Below, one piece after another: positions 45,733 through 58,868 of a stretch of 64,000 bases of DNA. The first letter of the stretch is position 1; each line of letters opens with the position of its first letter. The position numbers and the translations under genes are program-made. The DNA lies in contig NC_036450.1 in the NCBI RefSeq assembly GCF_002775205.1, positions 11,985,479 to 12,049,478 of the forward strand, written 5' to 3'. Under the pieces are notes generated by a model that saw nothing but the letters and a program-made list of their open reading frames with translations, was not told where the DNA came from and made no database searches. The stretch is from Xiphophorus maculatus. Its lineage: Eukaryota; Chordata; Actinopteri; Cyprinodontiformes; Poeciliidae.

Positions 45733-47243
45733 GTCGACTAGTCGACTAGTCGACTCTAGGACGGCTCGCGAGTTTTTACATTTCATGTCGACCAGTCGCA
45801 GTCATGTGATTGCCGGTGGTGACAGCCTGTGCTGATCTGACAGCACAGTATACGTCACAAGACAGAAGAAAAATAAGTTAATACATTAGTTTAAATGATA
45901 TGTAGATGGATGCATATTTGTGGTTTTACAGTGTTTTTAAAAGGAGATGGAGTTGCAGCTGCAGTCCACTACAAAACACGAGCCGTCTAAAACTCGCCCC
46001 CTTCCCGCTAAGGATGTCACTTAGCCGGCTCGCGAGTGTCTTTGTCACGACGATCTAACTAATACATTATGATGTTATGTTGCTGATTAAATAAAGATCT
46101 GTGGTAATGATAGCTGCTGATTAAATAAAAGCATGTAGTTGGTAATGACAGTGTATACTTGTCTGACATATATATAGCCGTGAGTTCGTGCTAAGAATGA
46201 CACTTCGTGCTTAGAAGTGTCATCAGATCAGCTGTCAGAAGTGTATGACACTCTGACAGCTGATCTGACAGAACACTGGCTACAAAATGGCGTCTTCAAA
46301 ACAGAAGGACAAAACCCACATCTTGTCAAACAGGTAGAAATTACTGGGTCCTTGTATGACAATGTGCTCTTAGCGAACTCTTAGCGAAGAGAATATTGAC
46401 AGCGAGTGAACTTTATTTACCCCCCCGCCCCCGTGCCACCTCTTTTTATTGTTTTTACATGCCATCTAAAAGATGTGCGTTTCCTTTTGAATGTTGGTTT
46501 CCCAGCAACTTATTATTTATCATAAACTATCCCGATGTTTTGTTGTTTCACTTGTTGTTGTTCTGTGTAAATGCCGTATTTTTCCGTGAAAACGGGTAAT
46601 AAAGCCTGTACGTTACTCCAAAGCTTTGCGTCTTGCGTTGCTATGACGTCACAACGACTAGTCAACTCGACATCGACTCGACTTTTATCATGTTGACGTT
46701 GACTAGAAAATATCTTAAATCGTTCAATCTGCTGAGTCAGCAGAGCTTCCTGCCGCGCATCGGGCGGAGGAGAAGCAGGTGGTTTCGTTGAATTCAGCTG
46801 TAACCAAACGGGATCCGTTCATAACAAGTTCGGCTTGTGATGTTCCAAAAGCACCATGTAGTCAGTGTGATCATTTGACTCCTATAGTAACTATCCAGAG
46901 ATCATCAGCATCAGCCGGTGTTTAGGAAAAAAAAGTCAGACCCGACTTTGTGCAACAAACTTTTCCCCGCTGCTCACAAAGAATCTCCATAATAGACTTA
47001 GTAAAAGCAGGAGAAGGGGAGAGTGTGTGTGTGTGTGTGTGTGTGTGGTGGTGGTGGTGGTGGGGGGGGGGGGGGGGGGGGGGGGGTCAATATTTGCCGT
47101 GAAAATAGCTAATAAAGCCTCCAAGTAGTTGTGAAGGGTTTTTGCGCTTACGTCACTATGACGTCACCGCGACTAGTCGACATCGACTCGACTATTATCA
47201 TGATGTAGTCGACCTTAAAAAATATGTAGTCGTTCAACCCCTA
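45733..47243. mobile_element. Tandem or nested non-autonomous hAT elements
   Basis: The left edge has three GTCGACTA units. Two related right-end sequences occur, near 46640-46725 and 47150-47243. Both read TGACGTCAC, CGACTAGTC, GACATCGACTCGACT and ATCATG, and the last ends GTTCAACCCCTA. Both are preceded by CCGTGAAAA and TAATAAAGCCT, so the second unit is a partial repeat of the first. GCAGGTA occurs at both outer edges. The left terminus lacks the expected TAGGGGTTGAAC, so it is rearranged. Confidence 0.6.
47022..47086. repeat. (GT)n, (GGT)n and poly-G compound simple repeat
   Basis: A GT run passes into GGT units and then more than 20 consecutive G bases, inside the second hAT-like unit. 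Such G-runs can form quadruplexes and are prone to sequencing error. Confidence 0.9.
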
Positions 47244-50200
47244 GCAGGTACATCTCAAAAATACAACTTTGTGAAAAAAGCCCTTTTAGTCATTAAGAAA
47301 TTATTTCAGATGTCCTTATTTATTAATCCACAAGCATTCCTTCAGAAAACACACAAGGCCAGCATTTTAACATGCGCCTGGTGCAGTGATATTTTTCTCC
47401 ACAAGAGGGATTGTAAGGGCGGCCTTTGGTAATAAAAGACTGTGCAATTCAATGTCTTTGTAAATTTAATTTCTGTTTGCATAACTATGCACAAATAAAT
47501 GAGATGTCTTGCATAACGTTCTGTTTTTTTACATCTTTGCCAACATGTTTTGTCACTGCATGGGTGTGCCTGTGAAAGCTTCATGGATTCAGTGCACTCT
47601 CTGTGTGTTCGCATGTACTGGCTTGTGTGCCTGTGTGTATGCGTCTATGTGTGTATGTAGATTGGGGATACCCAGTGTAAACTGTTTGGACAAGGCAGCA
47701 AGGAGTTTGGCCTTGGACCGGTCATCTCTCTTCTTTTCGACATAAACTGCAGCTCAGTCTCTCCCTCTCCCACTTCCTCCTATGCCGCCTCACTTTTCAC
47801 CTCCTCAACATCTGGACCTTATTTCAGATTTTTCCTTGCCTTTCCTTTCATTGCTTTGCCTTGCTTTTCCCTCATAAATAAGTCTTTTTGGTCTAACTTC
47901 AGATAATTTTGTGTCCTCATTACTTCTCTGTCTTCAAAATGTTTTTGTCAAAATGCGTCACAAGGACGGCTACATATGACTCTACATATGGTTAATTGGT
48001 CTTCATTCACACTGAGTCAGTAATTCCTCCTCCAAACAAAAGGTTTATTCAAATAAAGCTCTAACCTTTCTCACAGCTGGGTAAAGCAGCTCTTGGAGTT
48101 TGGCATCTCAACATTATTAGAGTTAAGAATCCCTTCCTGTTTTGCCGTAATAATATTCTCCTTTGGGCGAGTGAATCTTTGAAGTTTAGTTGTTATAAAC
48201 TTGCTCACTGTCTGAGTGGCGCAGGTTGCAAGAAAATATGGAATTCTGTCCTTTCAACTTGTGAATTTTTGAGCACGGGGAGCAATTTTGCTTTTCAGCA
48301 AACCATAATAAGAATCATGGAAAGTGTCCATGTTGACCTGACAGTGCTGTGACATCCCCTTCAGTCAGCGACTGGCGGTATTTCCTGCTTGGCCATGTTG
48401 GCTTTCATTGGTCCATTCAGGAGCAACAGGAAGTAAGGAGGCATATATCAGTCAGCTGGAGGCAAACACTCCAAAACTGTGGAACAATAAACAGTAGATA
48501 GCGGACACCCACGCAAAAACATGTCACTCTTTCCAAAAAAAAAAAAAAATTTACCCACTGCTGTAAGGTCTCCGATGTATTTCATATTGTGCCACTGGAC
48601 ACAGAACTGTCCTTGACCATTTCTATCTAAACATTGGAGTTAATCACTCAAGCAGCCTAGTCCTTGTCAGTACCATGCAGATTTGGTTTCAAATCTCAAA
48701 TTGGCCATAAATAAACATTTATTCATCTCAAGTTACACCTAGAATATTGAGTAAGAACCAGGTCTCTCTTCTCCCTTCATGAGACACTGGAGACAGTCGT
48801 GCTAAACAATCAACATGATTTTGCTTGTTGTAGGCAACAAAACTTTGACTGATCGTTGCCTTTAAAAAAAAGGAAAAAAAGGATATTTTTCACTACTACT
48901 GCAGGTGGATCCCATTTTTTTATCTAGCGCCGACTTTGAGGATGAAGCTCGTCCTCGGAGATGCAGATTCCATTGTTCCAAGTTTCCGCATTACAGAGCT
49001 CCCCTCTCCTGCGACTCTCCCACTCAGCTCCTATAGACTAGCCACCAGTAATTAGCAAACACTTGATGGAATGGCAAATTTGCTGATCTCAATATGCAAG
49101 CTACTTCTGAGTGAAACACTGGCGAATAAAATGTTGTTAAATGGTTAATAGAGGAGTAGTGGTGTGATGACTTCCTGAAGGTGGAACATCAGAAAAAGCA
49201 AACGTTTCTTAGAGACAGAGACCCAATTTAAGGCATTAATTTACAATCAAGTGTCTTTTGTTTTATTATTTATATATATGTATAATTTTTATAACAACTG
49301 AAGTTAATAGTTAATTGACTGTGCAGTAAAATGGCACTATGTTGCTGAAAAACACAATACTGCCCCTTTAACATACAGTATATGCATTCGAGTCAGAATG
49401 TTATGCTGTCACTTTGATAACCACATTCTGTTTGCACAAGAGTAGCATATTATATTTATTTCCTAGCTACAATCAAGTCTAAAATGCCAGCCAATAGTTG
49501 TTTCAGAAGCTTTATTTTCAGCATATCCTTCCTGAAGCTGGAAGGTGTTAAAATGCAAAGCAGACTGGTGCCGAGACACCTAGTGAAGACCAAGGCTGTC
49601 GAAAATGTGTGAAGTAGCTCAAGGTTCATGCATTATTGCGTCTGTGTATCAAGAACCCTCAGTGTTCCCTGTCCGAGCTTCCTAGGTGCCATGGAAACAG
49701 AAACAGAAGCAGATAACAGAGGAACAGCCCTGGCAAGACCAAACTATGTTTTTTTCATTTGATCCTGTTCAACACATAAATCAAACCACAAACCCCACAC
49801 ACGAGTTAGAATGTTTCTAATGTTTTGTTTTATTGTTTTTGAAATATCAACACGATTGCTTTGGGTGTATATTCATTGGCATTGACGTTTGATGTATTAA
49901 TTTTATTGAAAATCCATTTCAATAATATCAATAATAAGAAGAAGAAACGTGTCACATTTACACACTAATACTACTGGTACAGAAAGGTTTGGCATTTTTA
50001 AGGTTTTGAGAATGAGAATTGCGCTTGATAAAACTTGCTATGCAAGCTAGCTGTGCCAAACAACAGCAGTAAATGGCCACAATAAACACCAATTCACCAC
50101 AAAACTACAAATGAGGCACATCATGCTAATCTGAACAGAAATGGACAGGTCATGAAAAAAAAAAGATTTACGGTAGAAAATTAGTGTTGAGACATGTACA

Positions 50201-53200
50201 TTGCCCTTAAGAGTAACATTCCTTGCTCCAGTAAAACGCCAGAGTACTAGCAGACTGTAACGATAACTTAACACCACCTGCCGTTCTTGTTCAACTCCAG
50301 GGGTTTCACTTCTCACTCTGCTCTGTGAAACCACTGTTGGATGTAGTTACATGGAAACACTTCTGGACTTGTGTGAAGGTGAGACAAGCTTGAGACTTCC
50401 AACCAACTAAGTCTAGTGTTAGGTTACTTTTCTAAACAAACTGGAATGCACTGCACTCACAAAGCTAGCTTTAAGCAAGTGAAAAAAAGTAAGAATTTTT
50501 ATAGGGCCATCAGAAAATTCACTTCATTCACAGCAGAAAATAGATGCCATCAAACCACAAATACATTCCTACAGTACATTTGGGCAAAATATGACAATGA
50601 AATCCAACAAAAATGTTTCACTTTTTCGCGATTAACTTTGGAATAGCATATTTTAGACATATTTAAGAAAACTGTACAATTATACTTACAAGGGCATGCA
50701 GAGTGACACAATAGTAAACAGACAAGCAATGACAGTTTATTTAGTTTGCTATAATAAGCTGAATAATTCATTAGTCAGAAAAAATGTGAATGTGAAGGAT
50801 GACAGCACAGAAAAGGTCTTTAGGTATGCAGTTACCGAAGTGAAGAGCGCAAACCAGTGTCCAGATGAACAGGTAGGGCAAATTTGATATTTCATTTTTA
50901 TTTAAAAAGACAAGGTATTTTTTAAATCTCCCTTTTAAATGTGTAAAAAACAATCAGACAAAATAAAGCACCAATCATCTTGACATGACAGAAAGAGAAA
51001 AACCCCCAACTTGACAGCTTTGAGTAAGGTGCAATTCACAACAGTGCTTCATCTTTAATTTACCTGAAAGAAAAGAATTAAGTTGAAATAAATTGGAAAC
51101 ATGTTGGTTGAAAAATGACATGTTTAACTGAAATTTAAGCATGTCCATGAATCCAAATTTACGCATTAGTATTAGCTGTATAATACTTTGTGTTGGTACT
51201 TTTCTTGCTGCTATTGATTATTTAATTTATATTTTAGAAGTTTAGATTACAGTTAAAACCACCAAATCGATCATTTAGTTAGACTAGCTATGTTAAATTT
51301 TCATGTACATAATCTTTTAGCATTACCTAAAATGTTTATGCTCTAAAATGCTTTTTTCAGTCTCCAGTGAGATGAAAAACAAACAAAAAAAAAAACAATC
51401 CAGTAGAGAAGAGAGGGTCAAAATTCATCCATAGTGTTGGTAATTACATTTAGGGTCAGATTGGCTTAGATGCAATTAACAATACATGAAATTATTACAT
51501 GAAGATATTTTTGTATTTACTTGTGTTATCTTTGTTTAAAATTAATGATCTGAATCATTTAAGCTTGAGAAATGGCAAAAGCAAAAGCAGTCTTGAAAGT
51601 ACCAAAAACATTTTGGGCTCCTGTTATCTGTGGGAACAGATTGGTGAAGGGGCAAATAACCCCATTCTTTTTGAAACAGACGTACATTATTCATACATTA
51701 GATTTTGCTACACAAAGTGTGGCATAGCTGACTCTATTTATTAATCATTTCAATGCTTCAGAATGTACCCGATGCAGAACAGTTGCAAAAAAACAAAGAA
51801 AAAAAAAATCTCTTCTATTCACCAATTTATTTTGGACCCTCTTTTGATTCAGTCTACGTGTCTTTCAAAAACAAATGTTCTCATGGTCTATTTTCAGTAA
51901 TGCTAAAAGACTACCAAATGACTATTTTATTCTTTCAATCCAAGAGAGTCTAGCACAAGACACCAAGGTAAAGTCAGAACTTTGACAATAATACGTGTAT
52001 TTCACAAATTCAACAAATTAGTTTGACGAATACTGTAAGAGTTTGTCATCTCATCTGCTGCTACTTAATCAAACTACATACTTTTATATACATGTGACCT
52101 TGCTTATGTGATTAGTAACAACGTTACAGCAAACGTTTAGGGAATTCCCTTTCTTGTAACTTAACAACATTCAACAGAGTGTATTTAACACAAGCTTGTG
52201 GTCCCCCTGGAGGAACAGTTGCTGAGACCATAATTAGAACATACATTTCCATAGAAAGGTGAAATGGTTTTTGTTTAAGCCTGGCATAATGCTTGCGACA
52301 CTAACTGACTGCGAATCATCTTGAAACAGCAGACCTTTGAGGAAATTGCTCATCAGAACTATGTGTGACTGGAGTTTTATTGGCTCTGCTAGTGGCACAG
52401 TCACAGCACCACTCTGTCTGAAGTAAGTGTGACACAGCTCCAAGCATGACTGCAGAGTCTTAGTCAGGCTTCTACTCTGCCAGTAGGTGACTTTATAAGC
52501 CTTCCATTTTCTGAGAATTTTGTCATTATTTTGTCTGAGTGCAAATTTGTTTATGCTTATTTATTTCACTCGACCTGATGTCATGTTGAGACAAACGTTT
52601 AAGCAGAGAGTCATCTCAGCATCATCTTCAGTTTGTTTCTAAACAGATGATAGAAAATGTAATGTAAATGCTTTGGTAAAGTATAACCCTACCTATAAGT
52701 TGGAATAACCAAGTTATAGGTATTGGAGAAACCAATATTTCTTTAAAATATACAGCCCAGTAGGTTAAATCAGATTAAAAACACTAGGAACATAGCCATG
52801 TTTATCTCTAGAGGTAAAAAACACATCAGAACAGGTCTAATGATGTAGCCAACTGAGCACATTTACCGGTTTGTTGCCATCTACGATATTAACTTGTCAC
52901 TGCATTTTACTGCAATGCAGTGGAATCCCTTAAACAATCCCTTAATGTCTTCATAACTAGCATAAAGAAACACACACAACTGAATCTTTATACACTGTGG
53001 TTGTAAGGCCAGCATAGTAATAAGAAAAAATATATAGTTTGACACTGTCTGAACAAGAACTGTGATAAATCTGAAATAATCATACAATTTTTACCATTTG
53101 CCAAATGCTGAAATAAGAAATTATTTTGGTAATTCTAACTGACATAGGTAGGGAGAATTAAAGTCTGGTTTATTGTCCATTGTTTATGTGGTTTTACTTA

Positions 53201-54108
53201 CTTGCAAAGAAATAAGATTTTATGCAACGGCTTATGAACATAGAAATGAAATAGGTTAAGTAAAGAGCAAAATGGCACAAATGTCTCCAAATTCACTGCT
53301 GGTTCTGCAAATGAAAAGACTATTTTTCTCTGGAGACTTGAGCTAATCAATGCAACAAATATATCGGACAAATCAAAACTGTGTAACAGAACTAAAGAAA
53401 AAAAATCTAGGTTTCTTTTGGTATTTGGAATTTTAATCTAATCTCACAGATGCTAGACTTTTTCAAGACTGTCAAAAAATGATCAAAGATTGAAACTGAT
53501 GATGTGTGAAGTTGATACTGTTTTTATTATTAACCGTACAGTCCATCTGCTCCATCACATGACATAATCATGAAGCAGCTTCTGTTCAGATACTAGAATG
53601 ACGGTGAATCTATGAGGAGTCTATTTATGCCTCTGTTATGGGGAAAGGTAACATGGAAATGGGTCTCAACAGTTTTGTCTTGGTGTGTCTAGAAGTGTAG
53701 TAGTTCCACAGTTAAACAGACTGAATGGAGAAATAGAATGGTTATACTGGCATTACCATTTCACAGATTACTTAAATAATTCATATCATCTTTGCTTGTA
53801 AAAAAAAACACTTAACACAAAAAAAACAACATACAGCTAAACAAAAATACGAACACCCTGTCAGAGTCCCCGAACATTAGACTTCCCCTCTTCCTTCATA
53901 TGGTCTTTCCATCATTCTTTTTACTTCCATTCTTCTTTTCCTGCTGTTTCTTCATTGATCTCGCCATCATGCTGATCATCAGTTTGTGTCATCTGTTCGT
54001 AAATTCAAACAGCAGTCTATGATCTGTCACATTCACACCCCTCGTTTAATATTTACCTAGTCTCAGGCAGAACAGCTGCAACTTTCAGACTTCCTTTTTG
54101 CAATCATT
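47244..54108. other. Spacer and probable lpar1 3' UTR
   Basis: No protein-coding exon is seen on either strand. About 49.8-54.1 kb is AT-rich, low in recognisable repeats and lies directly downstream of the lpar1 stop, so part is likely lpar1 3' UTR on the minus strand. The polyadenylation site is not resolved. About 48.3-49.3 kb looks like old dispersed repeat material without clear termini. Confidence 0.45.
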
Positions 54109-54425
54109 TCAAACCACCGAGTGCTCATTGTGATGGTGATGGACGCTGCCAGTGCCCAGCACCGTATGGTTGACCGAAGACGCCGAGCGGTCGGATCCAT
54201 CCACCACCGTCCCATTGACGTTCTCCTGCCGCTGGCAGCACAAGATCTGCTTGAAGGTGGCGCTCATCTCCTTGTCCCGGTATGAGTAGATGATAGGATT
54301 CATAGCCGAGTTGAACTCGGCAAGGAGCAGGAAGAACTTCTCATAGTTGAGGACAGTGCAGCTGGAGCAGAAGACATCGAGAAGTATGAGGACCAAGCCT
54401 GGGGTCCAACAGATTATAAAGGCAC
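54109..54425 (-). CDS. lpar1: Lysophosphatidic acid receptor 1, last coding exon (partial gene)
   Basis: The acceptor gtgtctttag opens a phase-1 exon of 105 codons plus stop. It encodes the end of transmembrane helix 6 (FIICWTPGLVLILLDVF), the third extracellular loop with the SSC cysteine, helix 7 with the NPxxY-type motif (LLLAEFNSAMNPIIYSYRDK), a CC palmitoylation pair (ILCCQRQ) and the tail SDRSASSVNHTVLGTGSV, ending HSVV. The match to human LPAR1 (NPIIYSYRDKEMSATFRQIL, HSVV) is near-complete and separates it from LPAR2 and LPAR3. The receptor couples LPA to Gi, Gq and G12/13 at the plasma membrane. The terminal HSVV is a class I-like PDZ ligand. A His run (HHHH) before it is not in the human protein. 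The main coding exon (helices 1-6) is not in this window and must lie beyond 64000. Confidence 0.95.
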
Positions 54426-57400
54426 CTAAAGACACAAAACATGTATTAGATGTGTGTGCAAGTATCAAAGCTGTCATTAGGAGTGTGCTAAAAAAATAAC
54501 AGACTAGATTCATTTGTAATAATTGAGAACATGCTTCCAAACAATGATTTAGGTGTCAGTCAACAGGAAGCCACAGTATCAACTAAGGAAATTCTTTTTT
54601 TGTCTGTTGCTAGCAAACAAGATTATTGTCAATAGATCTCCACCACTTAATAACCACATTGTTATTGACAATACAAGGAACCTGCAACACTCTCTGACCT
54701 CATCTGAGTCACTTCTAATAATGTAGAATGAAAGGAAAGTGATTTTGTTTCAAAGTGCCTTTGAAATGTTTTGAATTATGGCTGCAATACATTAGTGGGT
54801 ATTTATAATGCTCCATAAGTGCAAAACAGCACTGAAAGCTTTTCTTGTAACTAGTAAAATATGGACACACAGCCCATGTTTTACACTTTTTTTTTGGGAC
54901 GGCCCAGTAGTTTTCTTTTGGGATAATTCTGTGAAATTGTTTACATATGTGCAACCTGTGTACACTGAAGCTGATTGAGGATAGTATAATACAGAAAGTG
55001 TCATTTTATTGTCTTGATTATTTTTTTCCACAAACTGCTTGGATGTTACCAGCCTTTTAAACTTTTGAGTCCTCATAACCCCCTGAGATAAAACATTTTG
55101 AATAATAGACACTTCTACCACTTTAAGACATAATGAATCTGGACTTCTACTTTGTTCTACTAATATTCAAATGTATGTTGTTTCCAAACAATTTTCAAAC
55201 ATTCTTTTACTGTTGCATCTTTTTTTTCCCAATTCCATTTTTTTTCTTTTAGATCTGTCATTTCTGTCATGTCTTTGTCATTTCTGCAAGACAACTGCAG
55301 GACATTAGTCTCTTGAGACTATAAAAGAAAAACTCAATTAGGAATTGTGCAAGTGGAGAAAGAGTTGGGAAAGAGAGAGCCGACGGTCCAGCCTGTTATC
55401 CGTTTGTGCTGTTTAGGCAGCAGCTGCAGTAAAAAGGCTTGATCTCACTTCCCAGCTATGCAAGCAGACTCTCCAGATTCTGCAGAAGTAGTTGCATTTC
55501 CTGAATGCTTCACAACCCAGTATACAAAATATCTCAAGTACTATTTGAATCACCAAGGAAACAGCTTACATTTGAACACAACATGGTCAAAAATAAAGAA
55601 ATGAATAAGGAAAAGAGAAGAAACCTAATAATGTACTCTTGCGCTGCGAAAGAATGAAACATGTTTATCTTTTGGAATAAAATAAAAGACAACTTTTAAT
55701 CAAATATTTACAATGAGTTTGTTTACCTTGTGATATATAATAAAAAAGTACCTTTCCTCACAAAGTGTAAAGAAAAAAAAAACAACTTTTTTTCTCCTTT
55801 TCCCTCGTTACCTCTTGAAAATGCCACAAGGAGGGAAAAGGGGCAGGCTAAGTGGAAAGTCACTGGAGAAAAGTAAATAAACATACTGAAGCTGGTGTGG
55901 AAAAGGTTGAAATGTATGGTAATCTACTTTGCATGCTGTTAGTGTCTGGAAAGAACCTTTAGAGCTTCTTAGAAAGACCTGAACTACTTTGAAAGCAACA
56001 TTGACAGAAGAAAACTCAAAATGAATAAATATTAAACAGAAGTGGGCATGATGTCACAGAAATAATAGAGACCAATGTGATATAACACCATGCAGTCACA
56101 ACCTATTGAAATACAGCAGCACTTTCTGAACGGAGAGAAGTGTAGCGATGCAAAAACATGGCGCATACAGAGAAGGAAGAACATCTGCAAGTCGTACAGA
56201 TATCAGATAAATCTTCGTTTCATTAGAAAATTAATCACTAAGTAGTTATTGCTGCTGTTGTTAAAAGGAGATCTGTTTTGGCACTTACAGCAACAGCTTT
56301 TCTCCAATAGCTGAATCATTGTGTTCCTTCTGCTTTTCATCGTTTTGATGTCTTATCTGTTACTGAAATGTGGTTCGGTTCAGTCACAGTGACCGCTCAT
56401 ATTTCAGGAATGCATTTATTTCTCCTTTTACGAGACATCAGCCTTTTGTTTCCTGAAATACCCTAAGAATATGGAATAAATCTGTTTGGCAAAGCTTCAA
56501 GAATGTTTGAGTGCAAAGCTGTCTATTCACCTTCAACCTTTACATGTTATGCCACATGACTACATGTGGTTTCAAAGTGTTTATTAGGATTTTAAGAAAC
56601 AGTCGAGAGAGAACAGACAACTCCAAGGGTGGCTTAAAATCCAATAGACAATCTGTTGTTAGGCCTAATAAGTGTTGCTACCAGACACTGTAGCTATTGT
56701 TCATCTCTTGATTTACAGTCACATACTCTTTGCTATGACTGTAGGTACTTTTTTTCTATCTTGTTAGCCTTTAAAACAGATTAAAGATAAAATAACCCAT
56801 TGCTTAGTACTGCTACTTACTGTCTTGGTCTGTAATACAGTGTAAAATCACAATAAAATACATAGAAGTTTATAAGACAAGTTTAAAATGATTATTCTTT
56901 GATGTAGATCAGTACCAGAGAGAAAAGGATGACATTCAAGCCATCAGCATATCCCCGACTACAGCATCTTTCTGCCTGGCCTTATAGCCACATGACCAGA
57001 GAGAGATGTACAGAAACAGAGAGGAGCTGCAAAAGCAAATGAGGTGGATTAGCAGTGTTTGCCAACAACAGCGCAAGACTGACTGTACTGGAAAATCTTT
57101 CTGCCCACAAAATCACCACCCATAATCATTTTCTAGCTACTTGGATGATGTGAGCTACGACAATATTTAACTTCATGTTGGGATAAACATAGTAGATTTT
57201 AGATTCCTTAATACAAAGAGGCTTTAGAAATGGCTAAGCATTAAGTATTGAACTCAGATTAAACACTGATGCCAACAGTTGCAGAAATTCACTTACAAGT
57301 TACTTATGATGGGCTGTGGTTGTGATAAAAGAAAATACAACAAAATTGGTCAACACAATACTGCATTTGACATTACAGGGAAATATTTGACAGTTTTTGT

Positions 57401-58826
57401 CTGAAGCAAAATCCATGATAATCACTATAAGGTAATGTGGATGTTGCATCCATTGTGTGACAAACATCCATCCCCACTCCCATTGTCAGTGCCCTGCAGC
57501 TAACAGTCTGAACCAGGCACATATTACCCTGCAAATAACAGGAAAACATCGTGGTCATGGCAAAAGACATTAATGTTGACAGTTAATCGGATCTGTCCGT
57601 GTTCTGGTAGGTCCAGTGAGCTAAACTCACTTTGCTCCTGTTGTGTTATATACAAGGATATGTGCTGATAAGTGTTTTTATAGAATTACGAAAAGATGTG
57701 CTTAGGATTTGCGTAACTTGGCAGAATTTAATCCTCCATATTTCCAAAGCTAATCCAATATACAAATAAATTTTTATTTCTAACTCAAAAATCAAATAAG
57801 TTAATGTGAAACATAAAACACAAGTTTGAGTCAATGAAGAGCTTTTGACTCAAACTGCTATCTTGGCAATATTTTCCCTTAATGAAGCTTTCCAATTATT
57901 TCTCATGTGTCATGTTAGCTAAGGTTTCAGCTAAAGTGATTACTCCCTCATGCTTAAATCCATAAGAACTCATTATTGCATTACTGCTCTCTTGTTCTCC
58001 TTCCACTTATATTTTTGTTTGCCGTTTTCTGCCTCTTTTCCGCAGCTGCTTTGGTTTCCTGTCTTATCTACTGCTTGCTTTTTTATTTTCAGTTTTTCAT
58101 GTCATCCCCTGCCTACTCAAGTTACTTCTCTGTCCATAATCTTTTGCCTCATTCTGTCATTTTTTGTCTATCTCACTCTCAATTTAGCTCATTTTTTTAA
58201 ACCACGCTATCCTCTGTGGTTGTGACCATCATCTCTATATAGCTCAGTGGCTTCTCTGCAGAAATGTTTTTTTCTCTTTCCTACTCTTTTCTATATCAGG
58301 GTTTCCAAACAAAATGAAGCTTAAATAAAAGTTCATGTTTAGTCACTGGGTGTTTAGTTAATGATAAAGGGGATTATGGTGTGCTGTGAGAGGGGGTTCT
58401 TGTAATGGTTTCACCAATGAACAAAGTGTCAAACTCAGAATCATGTTTTTGGCTCCAAGTATACCGACTTCCTTTACGGTAATATTTTGTTCTTCCCCTC
58501 AGTGCATAATTTATCTGCAGAGTTGTTGCTCAGCAGTGACTCATTTGCAAGTGAAGCTTCTGGTTTTTGAACCCGACTTTTGAATTTTTGTTCAAAGCAA
58601 GCAAACAAAAACAAATTCAGAGTAATGGTATCTTTTGAGTTCGACAAATATAGCTTGCAAATTGTGCCTATTTTCCAAAGGTGATTTGAAGCATTACTTA
58701 AATTTTTGCCTACATATCAAACACTTTGCTGCAACTTCTTGATTCTGTGGGTGGTTTTATGTATGTGCTTGTGGTTTCTACTCTGAGTCTATGCAATGCA
58801 ACCATAAGTGCCTTACTACGAACGCA

Positions 58827-58868
58827 CTTGGCTTTTGTATTCAGACAGCAAAGAATACAAAAGCCAAG
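58827..58868. repeat. Perfect hairpin, 16-bp stem, 10-nt loop
   Basis: CTTGGCTTTTGTATTC, a 10-nt loop (AGACAGCAAA), then the exact reverse complement. The pairing stops sharply at both ends of the stem, so it is shorter than a usual microRNA precursor. Confidence 0.85.
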
